Shown piece after piece: positions 1-13,900 of a DNA stretch of 64,000 bases. The notes under the pieces are model-generated. The model was not told the DNA's origin. It did no database searches and was given only the letters and a program-made list of their open reading frames with translations. The stretch comes from Euglena gracilis (lineage: Eukaryota; Euglenida; Euglenophyceae; Euglenales): the NCBI GenBank assembly GCA_039621445.1, contig CP154957.1, positions 27,698,541 through 27,762,540 on the forward strand, read 5' to 3'. The translations under genes and the position numbers were made by a program. Each line of letters opens with the position of its first letter. The first letter of the stretch is position 1.

Positions 1-502
1 GGCGCTTCGGCTGCGGCTGGCCGGCCAAGGCCAAGCGCCCATGACAAAAACCCAAAATAATGCGTTGGCTTGGGTTGGGTTGCTCTCTACCATTATCAGG
101 CCGTTTGTGGTGGGGATGTACTACATGGGGCCAAATTAAGAACCTCAGCAGAAAGGCGACAAAATATGGCTTTGGACGCCCATTCAAAAAAATATTGGTT
201 TACTCACATTTCCGTGCGACAACTTTTATCAACGTTGTGGAGGTTTTGAATTGTTTCATTTGGGCCACCAGTCATTTTGTTTACCGGTAGGCGCTTGAGC
301 AGGGGCGTTGGGCCGCCCGCCTCGTTGTTGGCCTCGTTGGCCTGTACAGCTGGCCCTGGAAGTGGAGAGGGAAGGGGGGGAACAGGGGACCTGTCGGAGG
401 GCTGGGCAGGGGTGGCTGACCACCGGTCCCAAAATCGGGTAACCAATTGCAAGCTAATATTGTGAAATGATTCTCAACAGGTTTTTTTGCGACCCCCAAC
501 AG

Positions 503-631
503 GTGGATAACAAATTAAAACAAATGCAAATGGATTTAAATTGCCAACCCGCGTTTGAACGCCTTGTGTCGGAGATGGAAAAGAAAGTTCAAAGGCAAAA
601 AAAACAAAACTGGCCATGTGCGAAATTCTGA
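503..631 (+). pseudogene. Exon-like coiled-coil segment, best-preserved 5' part (unit 1)
   Basis: A T-rich tract and CAACAG acceptor precede GTGGATAACAAATTAAAAC. From there the frame reads VDNKLKQMQM and continues through a Glu/Lys-rich stretch, ERLVSEMEKKVQ, that looks like a coiled coil. In the other units I compared, an extra C (CAACCCCGCG instead of CAACCCGCG) shifts the frame about 18 codons in, so this copy alone keeps it open there. An A-run at about 597-604 then breaks the frame and it stops at 629-631. I infer a decayed exon of an unidentified gene. Coiled-coil character is judged by eye only. Confidence 0.5.
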
Positions 632-859
632 ATGAACTTTTGGAAGCCGTTTTCCACACCTTTTCTGTACGAAATCAGTTTCCAAAACTTTTCCGCACCA
701 ACACCCAGGTTGGACCCCTCACCCAGGGGGCCGTCCAGCCCTGGACAACCCTGGCGTGGATCGGGTGGGGCCAAACGATTCTGCTAATTTTCCCTTGCAC
801 ACAACAGCTCTCCAACTTGTGCAACCCCCGCCCCTCAAAAAAAAAAAAACCACAACCCA

Positions 860-940
860 CTGGGACACAGGCCGAACCGTTGTGCCCGAACAGGTGACTT
901 TTTTTTTTTTTTTTGTTTTGTTGCCGGGAACCCCCCGTTT
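860..940 (+). repeat. Unit-1-specific insertion with T15 tract
   Basis: Where other units read CACAACCCACTCACTTGTGCC, unit 1 reads a longer version with GACACAGGCCGAACCGTTG, a second partial copy of the flanking GCCGAAC sequence, and a run of 15 T. It accounts for most of the extra length of this unit. I see no TIR or target duplication, so replication slippage is the simplest source. Confidence 0.6.
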
Positions 941-1986
941 CGAATCATGAGCAGGCAAAGCAGGCAAAAAAAATAAATCTTGCAGGGTAGACAGACAAAA
1001 AATGCATTGTGAAAATTACGGGTGAATACATTTTGGTCAAAAGCCAGTTCTGGAAATGAAATTTTGGTGAAATTCGGTATTTTGGACAACTTTTTTTCAA
1101 CTCGTTCTTGCCATGATTCGAGCTTTTGCCCACGCTTTTCAGTGAGGAAAAGTGATGCATTCAGTGAGGAAACTCAATGCATCAGGTTATTCAATCTCAA
1201 AAAAAATGCCATCAGTGGTCAACATTTGCCGACATTTGTGCCTTTTGTGTCATTCTCGGTCCATTTTCAGGCCAGAGCTTCAAGCACAAACTGACACCAG
1301 CCAAAAAGATGGTGAAAAACTTACGATGCAAAGTTGGGCAATTTACAAGAAATTTTGTCCACCACAAATATTGTCCATCCCGAATTCCTGAGGCCACCAT
1401 TGGAGACCACCGACATACCCACCCTCAAACACATAATTAAGATTGACCCCATTCTTCAGAGTCCACACCTACCTATTGCCTTGGCTGTCTATTGCAAGTC
1501 CATTGCTGCATCCCCCCCCACCCCCGCCCCAAGAAATATTGCCTCCCCCCAAGATTGTTCGCCCAGTGCGGAAATATTTGCTGGCAAGAAAAACTGGAGC
1601 CGTTTTTGCTTGCACTTGCGGTTGGTGTTCCATCCGCTGCATTGGGGGGATATGCAAGAGGCCAAAAAAAGGCAAGGGTGGGTTACACACCACTGTGTGC
1701 TTTGGCGCTTCGGCTGCGGCTGGCCGGCCAAGGCCAAGCGCCCATGACAAAAACCCAAAATAATGCGTTGGCTTGGGTTGGGTTGCTCTCTACCATTATC
1801 AGGCCGTTTTGGGTGGGGATATACTGGATGGGGCCAAATTAAGAACCCCAGCAGAAAGGCAACGAAATATGGCGTTGGACGCCCATTTAAAAAATATTGG
1901 TTTACTCACATTTCTGTGCGACAACTTTTATCAACGTTGTGGAGGTTTTGAATTGTTTCATTTGGGCCACCAGTCATTTTGTTTAC

Positions 1987-2057
1987 CGGTAGGCGCTTGA
2001 GCAGGGGCGTTGGGCCGCCCGCCTCGTTGTTGGCCTCGTTGGCCTGTACAGCTGGCC
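1987..2057 (-). pseudogene. 71-nt exon-like module, representative copy within the array
   Basis: On the - strand a long pyrimidine tract ending CCACTTCCAG precedes GGCCAGCTGTACAGGCC, and the segment closes at CTACCG/GTAAAC. This acceptor-exon-donor arrangement is repeated in essentially every array unit. One frame reads GPAVQANEANNEAGGP, matching in spirit the YKEDEGNHKAGGPAG frame of the dispersed copies at 49-51 kb. The array version has indels after GTACA relative to those copies, and 71 nt is not a multiple of three, so here it looks decayed. Function unknown. Confidence 0.45.
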
Positions 2058-2269
2058 CTGGAAGTGGAGAGGGAAGGGGGGGAACAGGGGACCTGTCGGA
2101 GGGCTGGGCAGGGGTGGCTGACCACCGGTCCCAAAATCGGGTAACCAATTGCAAGCTAATATTGTGAAATGATTCTCAACAGGTTTTTATTGCGACCTCC
2201 AACAGGTGGACAACAAATTAAAACGAATGCAAATGGCTTTAAATTGCCAACCCCGCGTTTGAACGCCTT

Positions 2270-2626
2270 GTGTCGGAGATGGAAAAGAAAGTTCAAAGAA
2301 AAAAAACAAAACTGGCCATGTGCGAAATTCTGAATGAACTTTTGGAAGCCGTTTTCCACGCCTTTTCTGTACGAAATCAGTTTCCAAAACTTTTCCGCAC
2401 CAACACCCAGGTTGGACCCCTCACCCAGGGGGCCGTCCAGCCCTGGACAACCCTGGCGTGGATCGGGTGGGGCCAAACGATTCTGCTAATTTTCCCTTGC
2501 ACACAACAGCTCTCCAACTTGTGCAACCCCCGCCCCTCAAAAAAAAAAAACACCACAACCCACTCACTTGTGCCGAACCACCCCGTTTCGAATCATGAGC
2601 AGGCAAAAGCAGGCAAAAAAAAATAA
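2270..2626 (+). pseudogene. Exon-like segment, continuation of the coiled-coil frame (unit 2)
   Basis: Here the A-run length keeps the frame open from EMEKKVQRKKTKLAM into CEILNELLEAVFHAFSVRNQ and a following hydrophobic stretch (WTTLAWIGWGQTILLIF). A CAACACCCAG/GTTGG boundary after RTNTQ could be a splice donor, in which case the hydrophobic part is intronic. The first half of this frame is shifted in this unit by an extra C, so neither unit 1 nor unit 2 is intact along the whole segment. Most other units carry the same two lesions. No family recognised. Confidence 0.45.
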
Positions 2627-3968
2627 ATCTTGCAGGGTAGACAGACAAAAAATGCGTTGTGAAAATTACGGGTGAATACATTTTGGTCAAAAGCCAGTTC
2701 TGGAAATGAAATTTTGGTGAAATTCGGTATTTTTGGACAACTTTTTTCAACTCGTTCTTGCCATGATTCGAGCTTTTGCCCACGCTTTTCAGTGAGGAAA
2801 AGTGATGCATTCAGTGAGGAAACTCAATGCATCAGGTTATTCAATCTCAAAAAAAATGCCATCAGTGGTCAACATTTGCCGACATTTGTGCCTTTTGTGT
2901 CATTCTCGGTCCATTTTCAGGCCAGAGCTTCAAGCACAAACTGACACCAGCCAAAAAGATGGTGAAAAACTTACGATGCAAAGTTGGGCAATTTACAAGA
3001 AATTTTGTCCACCACAAATATTGTCCATCCCGAATTCCTGAGGCCACCATTGGAGACCACCGACATCCCCACCCTCCCCCCCGTAATTAAGATTGACCCC
3101 ATTCTTCAGAGTCCACACCTACCTATTGCCTTGGCTGTCTATTGCAAGTCCATTGCTGCATCCCCCCCCCACCCCCGCCCCAAGAAATATTGCCTCCCCC
3201 CAAGATTGTTCGCCCAGTGCGGAAATATTTGCTGGCAAGAAAAACTGGAGCCGTTTTTGCTTGCACTTGCGGTTGGTGTTCCATCCGCTGCATTGGGGGG
3301 ATATGCAAGAGGCCAAAAAAAGGCAAGGGTGGGTTCCACACCACTGTGTGCTTTGGCGCTTCGGCTGCGGCTGGCCGGCCAAGGCCAAGCGCCCATGACA
3401 AAAACCCAAAATAATGCGTTGGCTTGGGTTGGGTTGCTCTCTACCATTATCACGCCCTTTTGGGCTGGGATATACTAGATGGGGCCAAATTAAGAACCCC
3501 AGCAGAAAGGCAACGAAATATGGCGTTGGACGCCCATTTAAAAAATATTGGTTTACTCACATTTCTGTGCGACAACTTTTATCAACGTTGTGGAGGTTTT
3601 GAATTGTTTCATTTGGGCCACCAGTCATTTTGTTTACCGGTAGGCGCTTGAGCAGGGGCGTTGGGCCGCCCGCCTCGTTGTTGGCCTCGTTGGCCTGTAC
3701 AGCTGGCCCTGGAAGTGGAGAGGGAAGGGGGGGAACAGGGGACCTGTCGGAGGGCTGGGCAGGGGTGGCTGACCACCGGTCCCAAAATCGGGTAACCAAT
3801 TGCAAGCTAATACTGTGAAATGATTCTCAACAGGTTTTTATTGCGACCTCCAACAGGTGGACAACAAATTAAAACGAATGCAAATGGCTTTAAATTGCCA
3901 ACCCCGCGTTTGAACGCCTTGTGTCGGGGATGGAAAAGAAAGTTCAAAGAAAAAAACAAAACTGGCCA

Positions 3969-4020
3969 TGGAAAAGCGGAAAGGAGATCGGTTCTGATGT
4001 GGATGAACAGGGGACTGTGG
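3969..4020 (+). repeat. Unit-specific replacement patch
   Basis: Within an otherwise standard unit the segment after CTGGCCATG is replaced by about 50 bp (GAAAAGCGGAAAGGAGATCG through GGGGACTGTG) that occurs nowhere else in the array. The standard sequence at this place is TGCGAAATTCTGAATGAAC. The flanks are intact on both sides. The patch is not a simple insertion, so template switching or repair from elsewhere is likely. Confidence 0.7.
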
Positions 4021-4889
4021 GAAGCCGTTTTCCACGCCTTTTCTGTACGAAATCAGTTTCCAAAACTTTTCCGCACCAACACCCAGGTTGGACCCCTCAC
4101 CCAGGGGGCCGTCCAGCCCTGGACAACCCTGGCGTGGATCGGGTGGGGCCAAACGATTCTGCTAATTTTCCCTTGCACACAACAGCTCTCCAACTTGTGC
4201 AACCCCCGCCCCTCAAAAAAAAAAACACCACAACCCACTCACTTGTGCCGAACCACCCCGTTTCGAATCATGAGCAGGCAAAAACAGGCAAAAAAAATAA
4301 ATCTTGCAGGGTAGACAGACAAAAAATGCGTTGTGAAAATTACGGGTGAATACATTTTGGTCAAAAGCCAGTTCTGGAAATGAAATTTTGGTGAAATTCG
4401 GTATTTTTGGACAACTTTTTTCAACTCGTTCTTGCCATGATTCGAGCTTTTGCCCACGCTTTTCAGTGAGGAAAAGTGATGCATTCAGTGAGGAAACTCA
4501 ATGCATCAGGTTATTCAATCTCAAAAAAAATGCCATCAGTGGTCAACATTTGCCGACATTTGTGCCTTTTGTGTCATTCTTCTCGGTCCATTTTCAGGCC
4601 AGAGCTTCAAGCACAAACTGACACCAGCCAAAAAGATGGTGAAAAACTTACGATGCAAAGTTGGGCAATTTACAAGAAATTTTGTCCACCACAAATATTG
4701 TCCATCCCGAATTCCTGAGGCCACCATTGGAGACCACCGACATCCCCACCCTCCCCCACGTAATTAAGATTGACCCCATTCTTCAGAGTCCACACCTACC
4801 TATTGCCTTGGCTGTCTATTGCAAGTCCATTGCTGCATCCCCCCCCACCCCCGCCCCAAGAAATATTGCCTCCCCCCAAGATTGTTCGC

Positions 4890-4980
4890 CCAGTGCGGAA
4901 AGTCCATTGTGCTGGCAAGAAAACTGGAGGAGCCCCCGCCCCAAGAATATTGCCTCCCCCCAAGATTGTTCGCCCGTTTT
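4890..4980 (+). repeat. Local duplication within one array unit
   Basis: The AAGAATATTGCCTCCCCCC / GATTGTTCGCCC block occurs twice here instead of once, separated by AGTCCATTGTGCTGGCAAG. This lengthens the unit to 1,723 bp. The duplicated part is imperfect (AAGAAATATT versus AAGAATATT). Confidence 0.75.
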
Positions 4981-7900
4981 TGCTTGCACTTGCGGTTGGT
5001 GTTCCATCCGCTGCATTGGGGGGATATGCAAGAGGCCAAAAAAAGGCAAGGGTGGGTTACACACCACTGTGTGCTTTGGCGCTTCGGCTGCGGCTGGCCG
5101 GCCAAGGCCAAGCGCCCATGACAAAAACCCAAAATAATGCGTTGGCTTGGGTTGGGTTGCTCTCTACCATTATCAGGCCGTTTTGGGTGGGGATATACTA
5201 GATGGGGCCAAATTAAGAACCCCAGCAGAAAGGCAACGAAATATGGCGTTGGACGCCCATTTAAAAAATATTGGTTTACTCACATTTCTGTGCGACAACT
5301 TTTATCAACGTTGTGGAGGTTTTGAATTGTTTCATTTGGGCCACCAGTCATTTTGTTTACCGGTAGGCGCTTGAGCAGGGGCGTTGGGCCGCCCGCCTCG
5401 TTGTTGGCCTCGTTGGCCTGTACAGCTGGCCCTGGAAGTGGAGAGGGAAGGGGGGGAACAGGGGACCTGTCGGAGGGCTGGGCAGGGGTGGCTGACCACC
5501 GGTCCCAAAATCGGGTAACCAATTGCAAGCTAATACTGTGAAATGATTCTCAACAGGTTTTTATTGCGACCTCCAACAGGTGGACAACAAATTAAAACGA
5601 ATGCAAATGGCTTTAAATTGCCAACCCCGCGTTTGAACGCCTTGTGTCGGGGATGGAAAAGAAAGTTCAAAGAAAAAAACAAAACTGGCCATGTGCGAAA
5701 TTCTGAATGAACTTTTGGAAGCCGTTTTCCACGCCTTTTCTGTACGAAATCAGTTTCCAAAACTTTTCCGCACCAACACCCAGGTTGGACCCCTCACCCA
5801 GGGGGCCGTCCAGCCCTGGACAACCCTGGCGTGGATCGGGTGGGGCCAAACGATTCTGCTAATTTTCCCTTGCACACAACAGCTCTCCAACTTGTGCAAC
5901 CCCCGCCCCTCAAAAAAAAAAACACCACAACCCACTCACTTGTGCCGAACCACCCCGTTTCGAATCATGAGCAGGCAAAAGCAGGCAAAAAAAATAAATC
6001 TTGCAGGGTAGACAGACAAAAAATGCATTGTGAAAATTACGGGTGAATACATTTTGGTCAAAAGCCAGTTCTGGAAATAAAAATTTGGTGAAATTCGGTA
6101 TTTTTGGACAACTTTTTTCAACTCGTTCTTGCCATGATTCGAGCTTTTGCCCACGCTTTTCAGTGAGGAAAAGTGATGCATTCAGTGAGGAAACTCAATG
6201 CACCAGGTTATTCAATCTCAAAAAAAATGCCATCAGTGGTCAACATTTGCCGACATTTGTGCCTTTTGTGTCATTCTCGGTCCATTTTCAGGCCAGAGCT
6301 TCAAGCACAAACTGACACCAGCCAAAAAGATGGTGAAAAACTTACGATGCAAAGTTGGGCAATTTACAAGAAATTTTGTCCACCACAAATATTGTCCATC
6401 CCGAATTCCTGAGGCCACCATTGGAGACCACCGACACCCCCACCCTCCCCCACGTAATTAAGATTGACCCCATTCTTCAGAGTCCACACCTACCTATTGC
6501 CTTGGCTGTCTATTGCAAGTCCATTGCTGCATCCCCCCCCACCCCCGCCCCAAGAAATATTGCCTCCCCCCAAGATTGTTCGCCCAGGTGTGGAAATATT
6601 TGTTGGGAAGAAAAATTGGAGCCGTTTTTGCTTGCACTTGCGGTTGGTGTTCCATCCGCTGCATTGGGGGGATATGCAAGAGGCCAAAAAAAGGCAAGGG
6701 TGGGTTACACACCACTGTGTGCTTTGGCGCTTCGGCTGCAGCTGGCCGGCCAAGGCCAAGCGCCCATGACAAAAACCCAAAATAATGCGTTGGCTTGGGT
6801 TGGGTTGCTCTCTACCATTATCAGGCCGTTTTGGGTGGGGATATACTGGATGGGGCCAAATTAAGAACCCCAGCAGAAAGGCAACGAAATATGGCGTTGG
6901 ACGCCCATTTAAAAAATATTGGTTTACTCACATTTCTGTGCGACAACTTTTATCAACGTTGTGGAGGTTTTGAAAAAAAAAATTGTTTCATTTGGGCCAC
7001 CAGTCATTTTGTTTACCGGTAGGCGCTTGAGCAGGGGCGTTGGGCCGCCCGCCTCGTTGTTGGCCTCGTTGGCCTGTACAGCTGGCCCTGGAAGTGGAGA
7101 GGGAAGGGGGGGAACAGGGGACCTGTCGGAGGGCTGGGCAGGGGTGGCTGACCACCGGTCCCAAAATCGGGTAACCAATTGCAAGCTAATATTGTGAAAT
7201 GATTCTCAACAGGTTTTTATTGCGACCTCCAACAGGTGGACAACAAATTAAAACGAATGCAAATGGCTTTAAATTGCCAACCCCGCGTTTGAACGCCTTG
7301 TGTCGGGGATGGAAAAGAAAGTTCAAAGAAAAAAACAAAACTGGCCATGTGCGAAATTCTGAATGAACTTTTGGAAGCCGTTTTCCACGCCTTTTCTGTA
7401 CGAAATCAGTTTCCAAAACTTTTCCGCACCAACACCCAGGTTGGACCCCTCACCCAGGGGGCCGTCCAGCCCTGGACAACCCTGGCGTGGATCGGGTGGG
7501 GCCAAACGATTCTGCTAATTTTCCCTTGCACACAACAGCTCTCCAACTTGTGCAACCCCCGCCCCTCAAAAAAAAAAAAACACCACAACCCACTCACTTG
7601 TGCCGAACCACCCCGTTTCGAATCATGAGCAGGCAAAAGCAGGCAAAAAAAATAAATCTTGCAGGGTAGACAGACAAAAAATGCGTTGTGAAAATTACGG
7701 GTGAATACATTTTGGTCAAAAGCCAGTTCTGGAAATGAAATTTTGGTGAAATTCGGTATTTTTGGACAACTTTTTTCAACTCGTTCTTGCCATGATTCGA
7801 GCTTTTGCCCACGCTTTTCAGTGAGGAAAAGTGATGCATTCAGTGAGGAAACTCAATGCATCAGGTTATTCAATCTCAAAAAAAAATGCCATCAGTGGTC

Positions 7901-10900
7901 AACATTTGCCGACATTTGTGCCTTTTGTGTCATTCTCGGTCCATTTTCAGGCCAGAGCTTCAAGCACAAACTGACACCAGCCAAAAAGATGGTGAAAAAC
8001 TTACGATGCAAAGTTGGGCAATTTACAAGAAATTTTGTCCACCACAAATATTGTCCATCCCGAATTCCTGAGGCCACCATTGGAGACCACCGACACCCCC
8101 ACCCTCCCCCACGTAATTAAGATTGACCCCATTCTTCAGAGTCCACACCTACCTATTGCCTTGGCTGTCTATTGCAAGTCCATTGCTGCATCCCCCCCCA
8201 CCCCCGCCCCAAGAAATATTGCCTCCCCCCAAGATTGTTCGCCCAGGTGTGGAAATATTTGCTGGCAAGAAAAACTGGAGCCGTTTTTGCTTGCACTTGC
8301 GGTTGGTGTTCCATCCGCTGCATTGGGGGGATATGCAAGAGGCCAAAAAAAGGCAAGGGTGGGTTACACACCACTGTGTGCTTTGGCGCTTCGGCTGCGG
8401 CTGGCCGGCCAAGGCCAAGCGCCCATGACAAAAACCCAAAATAATGCGTTGGCTTGGGTTGGGTTGCTCTCTACCATTATCAGGCCGTTTTGGGTGGGGA
8501 TATACTAGATGGGGCCAAATTAAGAACCCCAGCAGAAAGGCAACGAAATATGGCGTTGGACGCCCATTTAAAAAATATTGGTTTACTCACATTTCTGTGC
8601 GACAACTTTTATCAACGTTGTGGAGGTTTTGAATTGTTTCATTTGGGCCACCAGTCATTTTGTTTACCGGTAGGCGCTTGAGCAGGGGCGTTGGGCCGCC
8701 CGCCTCGTTGTTGGCCTCGTTGGCCTGTACAGCTGGCCCTGGAAGTGGAGAGGGAAGGGGGGGAACAGGGGACCTGTCGGAGGGCTGGGCAGGGGTGGCT
8801 GACCACCGGTCCCAAAATCGGGTAACCAATTGCAAGCTAATATTGTGAAATGATTCTCAACAGGTTTTTATTGCGACCTCCAACAGGTGGACAACAAATT
8901 AAAACGAATGCAAATGGCTTTAAATTGCCAACCCCGCGTTTGAACGCCTTGTGTCGGAGATGGAAAAGAACGTTCAAAGAAAAAAACAAAACTGGCCATG
9001 TGCGAAATTCTGAATGAACTTTTGGAAGCCGTTTTCCACGCCTTTTCTGTACGAAATCAGTTTCCAAAACTTTTCCGCACCAACACCCAGGTTGGACCCC
9101 TCACCCAGGGGGCCGTCCAGCCCTGGACAACCCTGGCGTGGATCGGGTGGGGCCAAACGATTCTGCTAATTTTCCCTTGCACACAACAGCTCTCCAACTT
9201 GTGCAACCCCCGCCCCTCAAAAAAAAAAACACCACAACCCACTCACTTGTGCCGAACCACCCCGTTTCGAATCATGAGCAGGCAAAAGCAGGCAAAAAAA
9301 ATAAATCTTGCAGGGTAGACAGACAAAAAATGCGTTGTGAAAATTACGGGTGAATACATTTTGGTCAAAAGCCAGTTCTGGAAATGAAATTTTGGTGAAA
9401 TTCGGTATTTTTGGACAACTTTTTTCAACTCGTTCTTGCCATGATTCGAGCTTTTGCCCACGCTTTTCAGTGAGGAAAAGTGATGCATTCAGTGAGGAAA
9501 CTCAATGCATCAGGTTATTCAATCTCAAAAAAAATGCCATCAGTGGTCAACATTCGCCGACATTTGTGCCTTTTGTGTCATTCTCTGTCCATTTTCAGGC
9601 CAGAGCTTCAAGCACAAACTGACACCAGCCAAAAAGATGGTGAAAAACTTACGATGCAAAGTTGGGCAATTTACAAGAAATTTTGTCCACCACAAATATT
9701 GTCCATCCCGAATTCCTGAGGCCACCATTGGAGACCACCGACACCCCCACCCTCCCCCACGTAATTAAGATTGACCCCATTCTTCAGAGTCCACATCTAC
9801 CTATTGCCTTGGCTGTCTATTGCAAGTCCATTGCTGCATCCCCCCCCACCCCCGCCCCAAGAAATATTGCCTCCCCCCAAGATTGTTCGCCCAGGTGTGG
9901 AAATATTTGTTGGGAAGAAAAATTGGAGCCGTTTTTGCTTGCACTTGCGGTTGGTGTTCCATCCGCTGCATTGGGGGGATATGCAAGAGGCCAAAAAAAG
10001 GCAAGGGTGGGTTACACACCACTGTGTGCTTTGGCGCTTCGGCTGCAGCTGGCCGGCCAAGGCCAAGCGCCCATGACAAAAACCCAAAATAATGCGTTGG
10101 CTTGGGTTGGGTTGCTCTCTATCATTATCAGGCCGTTTTGGGTGGGGATATACTAGATGGGGCCAAATTAAGAACCCCAGCAGAAAGGCAACGAAATATG
10201 GCGTTGGACGCCCATTTAAAAAATATTGGTTTACTCACATTTCTGTGCGACAACTTTTATCAACGTTGTGGAGGTTTTGAATTGTTTCATTTGGGCCACC
10301 AGTCATGTTGTTTACCGGTAGGCGCTTGAGCAGGGGCGTTGGGGCCGCCCGCCTCGTTGTTGGCCTCGTTGGCCTGTACAGCTGGCCCTGGAAGTGGAGA
10401 GGGAAGGGGGGGAACAGGGGACCTGTCGGAGAGCTGGGCAGGGGTGGCTGACCACCGGTCCCAAAATCGGGTAACCAATTGCAAGCTAATACTGTGAAAT
10501 GATTCTCAACAGGTTTTTATTGCGACCTCCAACAGGTGGACAACAAATTAAAACGAATGCAAATGGCTTTAAATTGCCAACCCCGCGTTTGAACGCCTTG
10601 TGTCGGGGATGGAAAAGAAAGTTCAAAGAAAAAAAACAAAACTGGCCATGTGCGAAATTCTGAATGAACTTTTGGAAGCCGTTTTCCACGCCTTTTCTGT
10701 ACGAAATCAGTTTCCAAAACTTTTCCGCACCAACACCCAGGTTGGACCCCTCACCCAGGGGGCCGTCCAGCCCTGGACAACCCTGGCGTGGATCGGGTGG
10801 GGCCAAACGATTCTGCTAATTTTCCCTTGCACACAACAGCTCTCCAACTTGTGCAACCCCCGCCCCTCAAAAAAAAAAACACCACAACCCACTCACTTGT

Positions 10901-13900
10901 GCCGAACCACCCCGTTTTGAATCATGAGCAGGCAAAAGCAGGCAAAAAAAATAAATCTTGCAGGGTAGACAGACAAAAAATGCGTTGTGAAAATTACGGG
11001 TGAATACATTTTGGTCAAAAGCCAGTTCTGGAAATGAAATTTTGGTGAAATTCGGTATTTTTGGACAACTTTTTTCAACTCGTTCTTGCCATGATTCGAG
11101 CTTTTGCCCACGCTTTTCAGTGAGGAAAAGTGATGCATTCAGTGAGGAAACTCAATGCATCAGGTTATTCAATCTCAAAAAAAATGCCATCAGTGGTCAA
11201 CATTTGCCGACATTTGTGCCTTTTGTGTCATTCTCGGTCCATTTTCAGGCCAGAGCTTCAAGCACAAACTGACACCAGCCAAAAAGATGGTGAAAAACTT
11301 ACGATGCAAAGTTGGGCAATTTACAAGAAATTTTGTCCACCACAAATATTGTCCATCCCGAATTCCTGAGGCCACCATTGGAGACCACCGACACCCCCTA
11401 CCCTCCCCACGTAATTAAGATTGACCCCATTCTTCAGAGTCCACACCTACCTATTGCCTTGGCTGTCTATTGCAAGTCCATTGCTGCATCCCCCCCCCAC
11501 CCCCGCCCCAAGAAATATTGCCTCCCCCCAAGATTGTTCGCCCAGGTGTGGAAATATTTGTTGGGAAGAAAAATTGGAGCCGTTTTTGCTTGCACTTGCG
11601 GTTGGTGTTCCATCCGCTGCATTGGGGGGATATGCAAGAGGCCAAAAAAAGGCAAGGGTGGGTTACACACCACTGTGTGCTTTGGCGCTTCGGCTGCAGC
11701 TGGCCGGCCAAGGCCAAGCGCCCATGACAAAAACCCAAAATAATGCGTTGGCTTGGGTTGGGTTGCTCTCTATCATTATCATTATCAGGCCGTTTTGGGT
11801 GGGGATATACTAGATGGGGCCAAATTAAGAACCCCAGCAGAAAGGCAACGAAATATGGCGTTGGACGCCCATTTAAAAAATATTGGTTTACTCACATTTC
11901 TGTGCGACAACTTTTATCAACGTTGTGGAGGTTTTGAATTGTTTCATTTGGGCCACCAGTCATTTTGTTTACCGGTAGGCGCTTGAGCAGGGGCGTTGGG
12001 CCGCCCGCCTCGTTGTTGGCCTCGTTGGCCTGTACAGCTGGCCCTGGAAGTGGAGAGGGAAGGGGGGGAACAGGGGACCTGTCGGAGAGCTGGGCAGGGG
12101 TGGCTGACCACCGGTCCCAAAATCGGGTAACCAATTGCAAGCTAATACTGTGAAATGATTCTCAACAGGTTTTTATTGCGACCTCCAACAGGTGGACAAC
12201 AAATTAAAACGAATGCAAATGGCTTTAAATTGCCAACCCCGCGTTTGAACGCCTTGTGTCGGGATGGAAAAGAAAGTTCAAAGAAAAAACTGGCCATGTG
12301 CGAAATTCTGAATGAACTTTTGGAAGCCGTTTTCCACGCCTTTTCTGTACGAAATCAGTTTCCAAAACTTTTCCGCACCAACACCCAGGTTGGACCCCTC
12401 ACCCAGGGGGCCGTCCAGCCCTGGACAACCCTGGCGTGGATCGGGTGGGGCCAAACGATTCTGCTAATTTTCCCTTGCACACAACAGCTCTCCAACTTGT
12501 GCAACCCCGCCCCTCAAAAAAAAAAACACCACAACCCACTCACTTGTGCCGAACCACCCCGTTTTGAATCATGAGCAGGCAAAAGCAGGCAAAAAAAATA
12601 AATCTTGCAGGGTAGACAGACAAAAAATGCGTTGTGAAAATTACGGGTGAATACATTTTGGTCAAAAGCCAGTTCTGGAAATGAAATTTTGGTGAAATTC
12701 GGTATTTTTGGACAACTTTTTTCAACTCGTTCTTGCCATGATTCGAGCTTTTGCCCACGCTTTTCAGTGAGGAAAAGTGATGCATTCAGTGAGGAAACTC
12801 AATGCATCAGGTTATTCAATCTCAAAAAAAATGCCATCAGTGGTCAACATTTGCCGACATTTGTGCCTTTTGTGTCATTCTCGGTCCATTTTCAGGCCAG
12901 AGCTTCAAGCACAAACTGACACCAGCCAAAAAGATGGTGAAAAACTTACGATGCAAAGTTGGGCAATTTACAAGAAATTTTGTCCACCACAAATATTGTC
13001 CATCCCGAATTCCTGAGGCCACCATTGGAGACCACCGACACCCCCACCCTCCCCCACGTAATTAAGATTGACCCCATTCTTCAGAGTCCACATCTACCTA
13101 TTGCCTTGGCTGTCTATTGCAAGTCCATTGCTGCATCCCCCCCCACCCCCGCCCCAAGAAATATTGCCTCCCCCCAAGATTGTTCGCCCAGGTGTGGAAA
13201 TATTTGTTGGGAAGAAAAATTGGAGCCGTTTTTGCTTGCACTTGCGGTTGGTGTTCCATCCGCTGCATTGGGGGGATATGCAAGAGGCCAAAAAAAGGCA
13301 AGGGTGGGTTACACACCACTGTGTGCTTTGGCGCTTCGGCTGCAGCTGGCCGGCCAAGGCCAAGCGCCCATGACAAAAACCCAAAATAATGCGTTGGCTT
13401 GGGTTGGGTTGCTCTCTATCATTATCAGGCCGTTTTGGGTGGGGATATACTAGATGGGGCCAAATTAAGAACCCCAGCAGAAAGGCAACGAAATATGGCG
13501 TTGGACGCCCATTTAAAAAATATTGGTTTACTCACATTTCTGTGCGACAACTTTTATCAACGTTGTGGAGGTTTTGAATTGTTTCATTTGGGCCACCAGT
13601 CATTTTGTTTACCGGTAGGCGCTTGAGCAGGGGCGTTGGGCCGCCCGCCTCGTTGTTGGCCTCGTTGGCCTGTACAGCTGGCCCTGGAAGTGGAGAGGGA
13701 AGGGGGGGAACAGGGGACCTGTCGGAGAGCTGGGCAGGGGTGGCTGACCACCGGTCCCAAAATCGGGTAACCAATTGCAAGCTAATACTGTGAAATGATT
13801 CTCAACAGGTTTTTATTGCGACCTCCAACAGGTGGACAACAAATTAAAACGAATGCAAATGGCTTTAAATTGCCAACCCCGCGTTTGAACGCCTTGTGTC

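Noticed and set aside
836-915. A retroposed poly(A) tail (A11 and T15 tracts in unit 1)
   Set aside because: The A-tract is present in all units and no target duplication or 5' end of a retrocopy is seen.
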